DNA of 64,000 bases from Petunia secreta. Lineage: Eukaryota > Streptophyta > Magnoliopsida > Solanales > Solanaceae. Positions 10,191 through 21,535 of this stretch are shown here, piece by piece. The DNA lies in the NCBI GenBank assembly GCA_029990175.1, contig JARKIP010000011.1, positions 4,092,001-4,156,000 of the forward strand. The letters run 5' to 3'. Under the pieces are notes generated by a model. It did no database searches, was not told the origin of the DNA, and saw only the letters and a list, made by a program, of their open reading frames with translations. The position numbers were made by a program, and so were the translations under genes. Numbering within the stretch: position 1 is the stretch's first letter; the number at the start of each line of letters is the position of its first letter.

Positions 10191-10944
10191 CGATCGTAGA
10201 CAAATTTGAGATGAGCCAACGACTACGGGTCGTTGGTCTACTTATTCATGATTGTGATAGTGACTTCGGGTCACGGTATATGGTTGATACTTAGCAGTGG
10301 TGTTGCTAGTCCATCGTAGGTCTAGGTTAGTCGGCACGGGAGTAGAGATTGGACCTCCAAACCGCCGCTGAGTTGACCTATGCCTTACGTTGGATGGGCA
10401 TAATCCTTGAGACTTCTGGTTACTACTTGTGTGTATGGAATGTGTTACATCTATTTGTGATTTCACTACTTTATTGTATGATTACTATAGTATGTTGTTG
10501 CTTATGATGCATGTAGCGACTTGTCCCGCAAGGGTACCTTAGCGGGCCTGTCGGTGATCTTACTAGGCTTCGGCTCATAACTTACTCTGCTACGTGCGCA
10601 GGTCCTTCATCCAGTCAGCAGCCCGGACGTTAGCGGTTCCCGAGGCTTCTGAAACTTTTGATTGAGGTGATCCGACCACACAGACCGTGGTGGCATACCG
10701 CCGGAGTCACTTAGAGATAGGACTCAGATTTCTTTGATGTATATTCATACTTTATTGAGTCACTCTTAGAATGCTCCAATTCTTTTGTGGATATATTCTT
10801 TTGGACTTCACCCTTTTATATTTATATATCCATTTATGATCTTTTCACATTATTGTTCTTTTCCGCATCTTGTTTCATTGGTTCGCCTAGGCAAATGTTG
10901 TTTAGGTGCCATCACGAGCCCTTGGAAATTGGGTCGTGACAGTT

Positions 10945-10956
10945 TGGTATCAGAGC
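10945..10956 (+). other. Tekay-1 primer-binding site
   Basis: TGGTATCAGAGC, complementary to the 3' end of initiator tRNA-Met, starts 3 bases after the LTR end at 10941. This is the start point for minus-strand cDNA. Confidence 0.85.
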
Positions 10957-11149
10957 CCTAGGTTCTAATTCGAGTCCTAGGAGTCTTGGAGCAGTGTCTG
11001 AGTAGAGTCTTGCTTATGGGCATGTTGTCGACCATACTTATGAGCGAGAGGCTACAAGGGCATGTTAGGAAATGTTTTCCCTTCGTTTCATCTCTATTCG
11101 TGCTGAGTAGCTTATATAGGTGCTGACCCTTTTTCGTGTATTGTATGAG

Positions 11150-12471
11150 ATGGCGAGGACGCGAGCATCCTCAGCCAGGAGGGCTGCATCTTCTACACCC
11201 GCGTCTGCGGGAGAGCCATCAGCACCTACGCAGCCGCCAGCTGCTAAGAAGACTCGGGCAGGTCGCCCGTCAGCCACTAGGCAGGACACAGCTATCCCTG
11301 CGGTGTCCGCAGCGACTCTGTCAGCATCTATTCCCCCTCTGCCTGCTGTTGTGCCAGGCACCGTTGTGATCTCTTCAGAGGAGTATATGAGATTGATGGC
11401 CTTGTCTAGCCATCAGGTCCCTGTCAGAGATGATGTTGCAGCTCCTGTTTCGGCTCCTCAGCCGACCACACCTGTTATGAGCACGCCTACTTCTGAGGCT
11501 GCTCCTGATCATATTGCCCAGCCTTCTGCTTCTGCTCCTCAGGCAGGTCCTGTTATTTCTACTCCTCCTATGGGCACTGAGGAGGTTGCCAAGAGGATAG
11601 AGTCATTCATGAAGCTTCAGCCTCCAGAGTTCGACGGTACCTCAGCTACATGTACTGCCCAGAGGTACATTCAGAAGTGTGAGAAGATTTTGACAGTTCT
11701 TGGTACTAGAGACACCTTAGGGGTGCAGTGTGCTCCTTTCAGATTATCGGGAGATGCAGAGACATGGTGGGTCTCCATGATGCGGCAGAGGTCTAGTGAC
11801 CTCCCTCCTTTGTCTTGGGCTGAGTTCGTGTCTATGTTCATGAGCAGGTTCGTGCCTCAGAGTCAGCACGATGCTCAGAGGCGCGAGTTTGAGGGGTTGA
11901 GGCAGGGAAACCTGTCTGTTTCAGAGTATGACACTAGGTTCTTGTGGTTGTCTCAGTTTGCGCCGGCTATGGTGGCTCAGGAGAGGGACAAGGTCCTCCG
12001 GTTTGTTGAGGGTCTTCATCCCCGGATGCAGGTAGCTGTTGCCCCTGATATGGGCAACAAGTCATATTTTGAAATAGTTGATGTGGCGCGGCAGATGGAG
12101 GATATCTTCGCCAGGACTGACGCGGAGAGGGCGGCCAAGAGATCGCGTCAGTCTGGTGGGTATAGTGGATCCGCTCAGAGGGGTCAGGGTCATCAGGGCC
12201 GTTCTCAGTCTAGGCCCCAGGCTGCTGCTCTTCAGAGACCCCGAGGCCTCAGTCATCCCAGAGGCGGGGTGGCTCTTCGTAGTCTGGTCCGCCGCAGTGC
12301 GGGAGGTGCCATCAGAGGCATCATGGGAGGTGTTCGTCTGGAGGTGGTCATGGTAGAGGTGGTAGAGGCGGTAGAGGAGGTAGAGGTGATGGATGTTTTG
12401 AGTGTGGGTCTCCAGAGCACTATGTCAGGAGTTGCCCTTATGTTTCATCAGGTCGCCAGGGATCCGCAGCT
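11150..12471 (+). pseudogene. Tekay-1 gag
   Basis: I chose ATG 11150 (MARTRASSARR); the frame is open further upstream but lacks an earlier ATG. An Ala/Pro/Thr-rich N-terminus is followed by the retrotransposon gag core (about 11600-12060; FRLSGDAETWWVSMM, LRQGNLSVSEYDTRF). A Gln/Arg/Ser-rich stretch and a CCHC zinc knuckle come next (CFECGSPEHYVRSC, 12394-12435). The core is in frame 2 but the knuckle and pol are in frame 1, so a frameshift lies near 12230-12250. In frame 1 there is also a TAG at 12280-12282. Gag would form the particle and bind RNA; this copy cannot make the full protein. Confidence 0.88.
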
Positions 12472-14715
12472 ATGGTACCATCTGGTCCTCAGGCCGCCAG
12501 GCCCGTTTCTCAGATTCCTCCTAGACAGCAGTCTCAGAGAGCTCCGGGTTCAGGAGGCTCGGCGCAGGTCTATGCTATGACTCGTCAGGATGCTGAGGCA
12601 TCCAATGATGTCATCACAGGTATTATTTCTGTCTGTGGCCGCGATGCTTATGCTCTTATTGATCCGGGGTCTACCTATTCGTATGTGTCGCCGGGATTTG
12701 CCCCTTGCTTGGGCAGGGATCTGGTCTTCTTAGATGATCCCTTTATGGTTGCCACCCCTGTCGGGTCTTCTATATGTGTAGATAGGGGTTATCGGCAGTG
12801 TATGATCTCCATCTGTGGTGTAGAGTCCTTAGTGGACCTGATGCTGCTCGATATGTCTGATTTCGATGTCATTATGGGCATGGATTGGCTGGCTTCCTGT
12901 CATGCGACTTTGGATTGCCATGCCAAGTCCGTGACGATCGGGGCAGAGGGTGAGTCTCAGGTTGTATGGAGAGGTTCCAGGCCTTCTCCGAAGAGTAGGA
13001 TCATTTCTTTCTTGGAGGCGCAGAGGATGATATCTAGTGGGTGCGAGGGATATATTGCTTCAGTTCAGGATGTCCGGGCAGAGGAGTTATCCCTTGATAG
13101 AGTTCCAGTTGTTTGTGAGTATCCGGATGTGTTTCCTGATGATTTGCCGGGTTTGCCGCCTATGCGGGAGATAGAGTTTTGCATTGATCTATTGCCAGGC
13201 ACTCAGCCTAAATCTATTCCCCCGTATCGTATGGCTCCTGTTGAGTTGAGGGAGCTGAAGGAGCAGATTAAGGATTTGCTCGATAAGGGCTTCATTAGGC
13301 CCAGTGTGTCTCCATGGGGTGCCCCGGTATTATTTGTGAAGAAGAAGGATGGCTCTATGCGGATGTGTATTGATTACCGGCAGCTGAATAAGGTTACTAT
13401 AAAGAATAGGTATCCTTTGCCGCGTATTGATGATTTGTTTGATCAGCTTCAGGGTGCTACCTTCTTCTCGAAGATTGATTTGAGGTCGGGGTATCATCAG
13501 TTGAGGATTCGGTCCGAGGACATTTCCAAGACTGCTTTTCGTACCCGATATGGCCACTATGAGTTTCTGGTGATGTCTTTCGGGCTTACGAATGCCCCAG
13601 CTGCTTTCATGGATCTGATGAACCGAGTGTTCAAGGCCTACCTTGACTCCTTCGTCATTGTGTTTATCGATGATATCTTGGTTTATTCGAGGAGCAGGGA
13701 GGAGCATGAGCAGCATTTGAGAGTTGTTCTTCGGACTCTGAGGGATCAGCAGTTGTATGCCAAATTCTCCAACTGTGAATTTTGGCTCAGTTCTGTATCT
13801 TTCCTAGGTCACGTGGTGACCAAGGATGGGGTGTGTGTTGATCCGAAGAAGATAGAGGCCGTTCAGAGTTGGCCTAGGCCTACTTCTCCTATAGAGATTC
13901 GGAGTTTCTTAGGCTTGGCAGGTTATTATCGGCGGTTCGTCGAGGGGTTTTCTTCTATTTCAGCACCTCTGACGAAGTTGACCCAGAAGAATGTTCCTTT
14001 CCTGTGGTCCGATGCCTGTGAGTCTAGCTTTCAGAAGCTTAAGACTCTGTTGACTTCAGCGCCAGTGTTGGCCTTGCCTAGTGGATCCGGGGGATTCACC
14101 GTATATTGTGATGCTTCGGGTGTTGGCCTGGGTAGCGTTCTGATGCAGGAGAGTAAGGTGATAGCTTATGCCTCGAGACAGCTGAAGGTCCATGAGAAGA
14201 ATTATCCTGTCCATGATTTGGAGCTGTTAGCTGTCGTGTTTGCACTGAAGTTGTGGAGGCACTATCTTTATGGCGAGCCATGTGAGATATTCACCGATCA
14301 TAAGAGTCTCCAGTACTTGTTCACTCAGAAGGACTTGAACGGGAGACAGCGCCGCTGGTTAGAGCTGCTGAAGGATTATGATCTTTCTATCCGGTATCAT
14401 CCCGGAAAGGCTAATGTTGTAGCCGATGCCTTAAGTAGGAAGTCCATGGGTAGCCTCGCCTATCTCGATGCTGATATGAGGCCGTTGGCCCGTGAGTTGC
14501 AGGCTTTGTCCATTAGTGAGGTTCGGTTTGATGATTCTGTTCCAGGCCGGGTGCTTGCATATGTGGGGTCTCAGTCGTCTTTAGCTTCCCAGATTCGGGA
14601 AAGGCAGTTCGAGGATCCTTATCTGAGAGATCTTCGGGACAGGGTCCTGAGTGGGGGAGTGTCCTCGTTCTTGATTGGTGATGATGGTGCTTTGCGGCTT
14701 AACGGCCGGGTATGT
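12472..14715 (+). pseudogene. Tekay-1 protease, reverse transcriptase and RNase H
   Basis: This is one long open frame (frame 1), continuous with the gag zinc knuckle. Protease: LIDPGSTYSYVS with Asp codon at 12661; Pro replaces the usual Ser/Thr after the Asp, which I believe is common in this lineage. RT: MCIDYRQLNKVTIKNRYPLP, SKIDLRSGYHQL, FGLTNAPAAFMDLMN and the catalytic FIDD at 13663-13674. RNase H: VYCDASGVGLGSVL (Asp 14110), DLELLAVVFALKLW, IFTDHKSLQYL and ending near DALSRKS at about 14440. The frame then enters the integrase leader and is lost at about 14715. Everything needed for catalysis is visible. Confidence 0.93.
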
Positions 14716-16052
14716 GTCCAGCCATTGTGGAGCTGAGGCAGATGATTTTGGCAGAGGCTCACAGTTCGAGATATTCCATTCATCCGGGTACTGCGAAGAT
14801 GTATCATGATCTTCGAGAGCTGTATTGGTGGAAAGGGATGAAGAGGGATGTTGCTGATTATGTATCTCGGTGTTTGAATTGCCAGCAGGTGAAGTATGAG
14901 CACCGGAGGCCAGCCGGGGTGACCTAGTCTATGCCCATTCCCGAGTGGAAGTGGGAGCAGATCACTATGGATTTCGTAGTTGGTTTGCCGCTGACCGTGG
15001 GTAAGCATGATTCGGTGTGGGTAGTAGTTGATCGACTGACGAAGTCGGCTCACTTCATTCCAGTGAGGACTACTTATACCTCGGAGCATCTGGCTCGTAT
15101 CTTCATTGAGCAGATTGTGAGATTGCATGGTGCTCCTGTTTCTATCATTTCTGACCGAGGTGCTCAGTTCACAGCTCAGTTTTGGAGATCTTTTCAGAGA
15201 GAGCTGGGTACTCGGGTCGATCTCAGCACTGCATTTCACCCGCAGACTGATGGCCAGTCTGAGCGGACCATTCAGATCCTCGAGGATATGTTGAGGGCGT
15301 GTGCTATTGATTTTGGAGGCCATTGGGATAGCCATTTGCCGCTAGCAGAGTTTGCGTATAATAATAGCTATCAGGCTTCTATCCAGATGGCTCCGTTTGA
15401 GGCATTGTATGGTCGGAGATGTCGCTCGCCTATCGGTTGGTTCGAGTCTGGTGAGGTCCAGGTGTTGGGGCCCGATTTGGTGCAGCAGACCTTAGATAAG
15501 GTCCGGGTTATTCAGGATCGACTCCGCACGGCTCAGAGCCGGCAGATATCGTATGCAGATCGGAGGCGGAGAGATCTTGAGTTCATGGTTGGGGACCGGG
15601 TATTCCTCAGAGTGTCGCCCATGAAGGGTGTTATGAGATTTGGGAAGAAAGGCAAGCTCAGTCCTAGGTTCATTGGGCCTTTTGAGATATTGGAGCGCGT
15701 TGGCGCCGTTGCTTATAGACTGGCTTTGCCTCCCTCTCTGTCTGTTCATCCGGTGTTCCATGTGTCCATGCTCCGGAAGTATGTTCACGATCTGTCTCAT
15801 GTGATCGATATGGCTTCCGTGGAGGTAGATGGCGACTTAGCTTATTCGGAGGAGCCTATTGCTATTGTGGCTAGAGAGGTCCGTAAGATGAGATCGAAGG
15901 TGATCCCGCTTGTGAGAGTTCAGTGGGGGCATCACTCCATTGCCGAGGCCACTTGGGAGCTTGAGTCCGAGATGCGTGAGAGGCATCCGCGCTTGTTCGA
16001 TGATTCAGGTATGAAATCCTTGTATTTTCTAAGCCTGAATTTGCATTTTTAA
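14716..16052 (+). pseudogene. Tekay-1 integrase with chromodomain-like C-terminus
   Basis: This is in frame 3, shifted from RT. The HHCC finger spans about 14758-14886 (HSSRYSIHPGTAKMYHDL, RCLNCQQVK). A TAG at 14925-14927 splits the finger from the core. The DD35E triad is complete: Asp 14970, Asp 15153 (SDRGAQF), Glu 15261. The C-terminus has the GPFEILERVG block and YRLALPPSLSVHPVFHVS. It ends in a chromodomain-like stretch (about 15850-16000, with IPLVRVQWG and AEATWELE), which in chromoviruses helps target heterochromatin. Stop at 16050-16052. Confidence 0.92.
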
Positions 16053-16165
16053 GTTTTATTGATTTCGGGTGGTACCGAGGGGTCCTCAAAATCCGTGCCA
16101 GCTCCGTGGCTAGTGTGTGGATCCTACCTTAGACTTAGGCTCGTCCGAGGATGGCCGAGAGTCTA

Positions 16166-16177
16166 AGTGGGGGAGAA
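16166..16177 (+). other. Tekay-1 polypurine tract
   Basis: AGTGGGGGAGAA lies directly before the 3' LTR start at 16178. It is the plus-strand primer. The stretch 16053-16165 is 3' untranslated sequence with nothing else recognised. Confidence 0.85.
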
Positions 16178-16988
16178 TGTAACGACCCTCAAATAGTCGT
16201 TACGGGATCCGGGACCTCGATTTGCGTGTCGACAGTCCCAAAAGCTCCGTTAGGTCATTTATGACCCGTCTGTGAAATCTGAGTCAAAACGGAGTCCGTT
16301 TGATAGGTTTTCGAGAAAAGGATCCGTTTATGAAATTCCAGAAAGGAATTTGGGGTTTCGATAGGTCGTTTTGAGTAAACGAACCCCGATGGAAAATCCG
16401 AGTGCACCGTTAGGTCCGTCTCGTCATTTATGATATGTAGCAACCTTCAAAATTGAAAACGGACCTCGTTTGATAGGACTTTTGATAAAGTCCCCGTTTC
16501 GGAAGTTTAAAAGAGTTAAAAGAGGTTTCCGAGCTCGATTTGAGTAAATGAGCTCCGATGAGAGATCCGAAAGTTCCGTTAGGTTCGTATAGTCATTTGT
16601 GACTTGTAGCAACTTTCGGAATTGGATTCCGAGGTCGTTTGGTTAAATTTCGCTATATTGGCGAAAGTCGAAAATTGAACCTTTGCCGTGGGACCCAAGT
16701 ATTTTATAGCTTGTGTGTAAAATTTGGGATCATTCCGAGCTTCGTAGGGTCCCGTTTTTCCCCTAAAACAGTAGAAAATCTGGTGCGACTTTTCTGTTTT
16801 GTTTTGGCGCAAACAGCCGGATAAAAGCTGATTTTCCGGCCAATCCGTAAGGAATTAGGAAAAACTCAAAAAATGAAAGTTGTAGCCCTTTGAGTTGTGG
16901 TTTAATGGTACCGGTTGCAGGTCATTTGGACATTCCTATCAAAAGTTATGATTTTTTCAAAAGAAGCTGTCACAGAAGCAAAAACTGC

Positions 16989-16998
16989 TATAAAAAGG
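16989..16998 (+). promoter_or_regulatory. TATA box in Tekay-1 3' LTR
   Basis: TATAAAAAGG, the partner of the box at 8992. It could drive read-out into the minus-strand Athila DNA as an antisense transcript. Confidence 0.5.
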
Positions 16999-18022
16999 CC
17001 ATTTCGGGCCATTTCGGTTCATAACTTATAAAAATCAATTGGTGAGCTCTTGAGGCGATTTTTGGATATTTCTTGAATACCAATCATACTTACACTTAAG
17101 GTAAGCCCTTTCAATCCATCTTTATGTTGATTAACACAAGAATCAAAGGGTTGATTCTTGGAAATGGGTTAGAACCCTAGATTCTTAAGAATTGGGGAAA
17201 GACATCGAGCAAGGCTCGCGTGTGGAATCTAAGTGTACTTTTGGACTCACGGGAGCGTGGGGAGTCCGGAAAAGTACATTTTGTAAATTTAGGGCTCGGC
17301 CCTACCCGGGGGCATTTTGGTAATTTTTACCCTAGGATGCCTATAGGCTTAAATAGCTATAATTGAGCACTCATATGTGCTATATCTTGTCTTAATAGAC
17401 CTAGTGGAGAGTCCTTCGCGGACAAGGCGAGCGGGAAAGGAGATTCTTCCCGGCATTTGAGCCCGAATTTCGAGGTAAGTGAGACTTGACCTCTATTGTG
17501 CTTGTGGACTCTTCCTTCATGCTAGTATGCTTCATGTACGCATATATATACCTAACAATGGTTAGGATTAATGATGTGAATTACTTGCTATTATTGTTTG
17601 TTATAAATAGCGAGATTGTGACTCGACCGAGGTATGTGCCGGTCTTAACGCTACGTCGAGGTAGCTTAAATTTATATCGTAGTAACGCTTGCTACGCCAT
17701 GCTTAGATAGCAAGAACTTGGGACATGGCCGAGGATGTTGCCGGCATGTCATGATAAATGTCTTGCCGAGGATTTTGCTGGCTTTTGTATGATATTGGTA
17801 CTTGATTTGTTCACGTGCCGGGTTGGGTAGTGCTGTCTATACGTAACCTTGGGTTGGACGACATGGGAGTAGGGATTGTACCCCCAAACTGTGGTCGGGT
17901 TAACGTTCGCCTTACGTTCAGCTAGCATAACCAACCTGGGTTACGGTGACTGTGAAATATTATCGTTTTTAATATTTCTGTTATTGTTATTAATGTCGTG
18001 GATATTAATACTGTTAGAGGGA

Positions 18023-18185
18023 CACTTGACAGGGGGTGTGGTGTCGCCTATACTATGAGATGTGTCACACTTGACAGGGGGTGTGGTGTGGACACTTGAT
18101 CTTTGAGATGTGACACACTTGACAGGGGGTGTGGTGTGGTCACTTGATTTATTGAGATACGACGCACTTGACAGGGGGTGTGGTG
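18023..18185 (+). repeat. Four-unit tandem repeat in Tekay-1 3' LTR
   Basis: Cores at 18023, 18068, 18116 and 18165. The copy number is the same as in the 5' LTR, so the array predates this insertion. Confidence 0.9.
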
Positions 18186-18900
18186 CGATCGTAGACAGAT
18201 TTGAGATGAGCCAACGACTACGGGTCGTTGGTCTACTTATTCATGATTGTGATAGTGACTTCGGGTCACGATATATGGTTGATACTTAGTCGGCACGGGA
18301 GTAGAGATTGGACCTCCAAACCACCGCTGAGTTGACCTATGCCTTACGTTGGATGGGCATAATCCTTGAGACTTCTGGTTACTACTTGTGTGTATGGAAT
18401 GTGTTACATCTATTTGTGATTTCACTACTTTATTGTATGATTACTATAGTATGTTGTTGCTTATGATGCATGTAGCGACTTGTCCCGCAAGGGTACCTTA
18501 GCGGGCCTGTCGGTGATCTTACTGGGCTTCGGCTCATAACTTACTCTGCTACGTGCGCAGGTCCTTCATCCAGTCAGCAGCCCGGACGTTAGCGGTTCCC
18601 GAGGCTTCTGAGACTTTTGATTGAGGTGAGCCGACCACACACACCGTGGTGGTATACCGCCGGAGTCACTTAGAGATAGGACTCAGATTTCTTTGATGTA
18701 TATTCATACTTTATTGAGTCACTCTTAGAATGCTCCAATTCTTTTGTGGATATATTCTTTTGGACTTCACCCTTTTATATTTATATATCCATTTATGATC
18801 TTTTCACATTATTGTTCTTTTTCGCATCTTGTTTCATTGGTTCGCCTAGGCAAATGTTGTTTAGGTGCCATCACGAGCCCTTGGAAATTGGGTCGTGACA

Positions 18901-19785
18901 GTTACCCTCACCCAAATAAGCATATCGTAAATGAGCAGGTAAAGGTTTAAGTTCAAGAACTGGAGCTTTCTCAATCGACGGTTTGGTAGGAGCTAGTGTT
19001 AGCGGTCTATAGAGCTCCTCAAACTTCTTCCACCCTGAGATGAATTGACACTCCATGTTGAGAATCTCCAAGTATTCCTCAGTCTCTTCATCATTTAGCA
19101 TATCATCTTCATACATCAGTGCTCTTTCAAGAGGATCATCCTTAGAAGCCAAAAGTGATTTTTCAAAGGCAGTCAACTCCCTATCCAACACTTTTACCAT
19201 AGATAACTTTTCGTAGTGTGATGGATGTTGAGTAGCCCAGAACACATTAAATACAGCTTCTTCGCCATTTACCCTCATGATCATCTTCCCCGATCTAACT
19301 CTAATCACAGCATCAGTAGTAGCCAAAAATCCTCTTCCCAAGATGAGTGGGACTTCATGATCAGCCTCATAATCTAAAATGATGAAATCAACAGGGAGGA
19401 TGAATTGGCCTACTTGTGCTAAAACATCCTCAATTACTCCCTCGGGGCATGTCAAAGATCTGTCCGCTAACTGCAGGGTCACTGTGGTTGGTCTTTGTTC
19501 ACCCAGTCCTAGCTTTCGATATACCGATGATGGCATTAAATTTACGCTAGCGCCCAAGTCACATAAAGCTCGTCCAACCTCATGCTTTCCAATTTTTATA
19601 GGAATAGTGAAGCTTCCAGGATCTTTCAATTTCTGAGGAAGTTTACTTCTGACTCTGGAACTGCACTCTTCAGTAAGTGCAACCGTCTCGAACTCAGTCA
19701 GTCTTCTTTTGTTTGCCACAATATCCTTGATGTGCTTAGCATATTTAGGAACATCACGCAAAAGTTCCACCAAAGGAATATTCAC
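18901..19785 (-). pseudogene. Athila protease region
   Basis: The minus strand from 19785 to the Tekay-1 junction gives 294 codons of Athila Gag-Pro. It begins NIPLVELLRDVPKYAKHIKDI, a stretch that typically precedes the Athila protease. The active site is ALCDLGASVNLMPSSVYRKLG, followed by LILGRGFLATT. It then runs through an acidic stretch to HLRYAYLGEGN at the Tekay-1 border; the next Athila codons (LPVILSS) are found at 8152 and below. This block is uninterrupted, unlike the gag part upstream. Confidence 0.9.
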
Positions 19786-19836
19786 TTGTATCAGACTCTA
19801 GATCTCAAAAAATTTCTTGCAAGCTGCATCTACTTT

Positions 19837-21410
19837 CTACTTTTGAAGCCTTTGAGGGAAAGGTGGTGGTGGTCTGACATTGTCAAGCTCGGGCTGCTTC
19901 TCTACCACTTTATCAGCTTCTTTTTCAGTATTCAGCTTCAGTTCACCAACAGGCTTCCTCGGCTTTGGAGGCGCTTCTTCTAGAGCTCGCCCATTTCTCA
20001 GAGTAACTGCTTGCACAAATTCTTTAGGATTCTTCTCAGTGTCACTTGGCAAGGCACCATGTTGTCTAGTATTTTGTGCTCCAGCTAGCTGCCTCATTTG
20101 GCGTTCCAGATCTTTTTGAGCATTGGTAAGATCTTTTATGGCTTGTGCTTGAGCTGCATTGTCTACTATAATTTTTTGCTGACCTGCCAACATCTGCTTT
20201 ATCAAATCTTAAGCTGAACTGTTCGACTGCTATGTCTAAGCCTGAGGTTGTGAACTCTGGTAATTATTCTAAGATCTCGTTTTACCTTGAGCAGCTTGAT
20301 TATCACTCCATGAGAAACCAGGATGATTTCGTGAGTTAGGATTATAGCTGTTGCCAAACTGATTTCGATTCTGTCCCTGAAACCTGTTTTGATTTCCCAC
20401 ATAATAAACTGACTCTGGATTGGGGGGGAAAACCTCGGTAGTATGATCCTCTCCACAGACCTCACAGAAATTCTAGAACTGCTGGACTTGTTTGACTGGT
20501 GCTACTTGTTGCTGAGTTGGTGGCAGTGCTAACTTATTGATCTGATTAGCTATGGCATCTACCTTTGCAGTTAATGCTGAGAATATCTAACTGAAGTAGC
20601 CCAGCAGCTTTTTGAGTTGGTGCTCTACCATCACCCTGCCAGTCAGGATTGCTCTAAGAAAATTTATCCATCAATTCATAAATCTCATTAAAATTCAAGG
20701 CTAATACTTGGCCCCCAGCTGCAGCATCCACCACGATCTTGGTATGAGCATTCAATCCTTCAACAAAAGTGTGGGCCAGCACCTCATTAGATTGATTATG
20801 GTGCGGGCAATATCTTAATAATGACTTGAATCTCTCCCAAGCTGAATACAAGGATTTTCCACCCTGTTGTCTGAAAGACATAATCTCACTCCGTATCTCA
20901 CTGTTTTTGCAGATGGATAAAATTCAGCCAAAAATTTCTTAGCTAAATCATCCCAAGTTGTGATAGACCCAGGCTTTTCAGCCTTTAACCACTTCCTTGC
21001 TGTTCCAATCAATGAAAACGGGAAAAGTATCAGCGAACATAATCAGTTGAGACGCTTGATGGTGAGTATGTATCACTAATCTCCAAGAAATTCTGGATAT
21101 GTTGTTGTGGATCCTCATGCAGTAATCCAACAAATTGCCCAGTTGCATGCAGCAGTTGTATCATGCCGGGCTTAATCTTAAAGTGTCCAGTAGTTTCAGG
21201 CTTAATAATGCTAGAAGCTACTCCCTCAAGACTGGGAAGAGCAACATCTCGCACAGCTAAAGCTCGTTATTCTGCCATTCCAATAGGTAAGGAAGCAAGT
21301 ACAAGTGCGAGTGCTTCACGGTCTCTTGCTTCTTTCCTCAATCTCCGTAAGGTCCTTTCAGGTTCAGGATCCAAAGGTTCAAGTAGTTCGTCCTTTCTCT
21401 CATTTCGCAT
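19837..21410 (-). pseudogene. Athila gag, multiply frameshifted
   Basis: Start ATG at 21410 on the minus strand (MRNERKDELLEPLDPE), then a TAA about 50 codons later. Gag core pieces follow in shifting frames: HFKIKPGMIQLLHATGQFVGL (21160s), FPFSLIGTARKWLKAEKPGSITTWDDLAKKFL (about 20930-21030), LYSAWERFKSLLRYCPHHN (about 20800), then a Gln/Asn-rich segment. A zinc-knuckle relic lies near 20440-20475, with CEVCGEDHTTEVF where the last Cys is Phe. The segment 20205-19837 is a coil followed by Pro/Lys-rich sequence. There are at least four frameshifts; it is a pseudogene. Confidence 0.85.
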
Positions 21411-21510
21411 TCAAGACCTATTACCTGAAATGGCACAAGAAACTCAAAACAAAAATAAAACCTGAATAGAAAATAACATATAGTCTAAAAAGAAAACAGT
21501 CTATTATTTA
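21411..21510 (-). other. Athila leader
   Basis: About 100 bases between the primer site and the gag ATG, A-rich on the + strand, with no other feature seen. Confidence 0.6.
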
Positions 21511-21529
21511 GTCCCCGCCAACGGCGCCA
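21511..21529 (-). other. Athila primer-binding site (tRNA-Asp type)
   Basis: The minus strand reads TGGCGCCGTTGGCGGGGAC, which matches the tRNA-Asp-type primer site known for Athila. It is separated from the LTR by the 6-bp linker AGTTTT (21535-21530). Confidence 0.88.
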
Positions 21530-21535
21530 AAAACT

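Larger units (their letters stand above)
8153..10941 (+). repeat. Tekay-1 5' LTR
   Basis: About 2.79 kb, collinear with the 3' LTR at 16178-18900. It ends in GGGTCGTGACA just as the 3' copy does. It lacks the first ~31 bases seen in the 3' LTR (TGTAACGACCC...). It has two segments the 3' LTR lacks: 8646-8700 (55 bp) and 10295-10330 (36 bp). Confidence 0.88.
8153..18900 (+). mobile_element. Tekay-1: near-complete Tekay/Del-type chromovirus
   Basis: About 10.7 kb: 5' LTR, tRNA-Met-type primer site, gag, protease, RT, RNase H, integrase with a chromodomain-like C-terminus, polypurine tract, 3' LTR. It lies on the + strand inside the minus-strand Athila element, whose reading frame stops near 8152 and resumes at 18901. 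The LTRs look nearly identical apart from two indels, so insertion is later than the Athila it hit. Lesions: a gag frameshift and TAG, a pol frameshift near 14715, and a TAG at 14925. Lineage is judged from LTR length, gag style and the chromodomain-like end. Confidence 0.9.
16178..18900 (+). repeat. Tekay-1 3' LTR
   Basis: 2723 bp, from TGTAACGACCC to GGGTCGTGACA. Compared with the 5' LTR it lacks 55 bp at 16697/16698 and 36 bp at a TTAG near 18290. Otherwise only a few differences per hundred bases are visible by eye. It holds the TATA box (16989-16998) and four tandem units (18023-18185). Confidence 0.92.

Noticed and set aside
12078..12356. Frame 3 ORF within Tekay-1 gag
   Set aside because: Frames 2 and 1 carry the gag core and zinc knuckle; this frame has no known motif.
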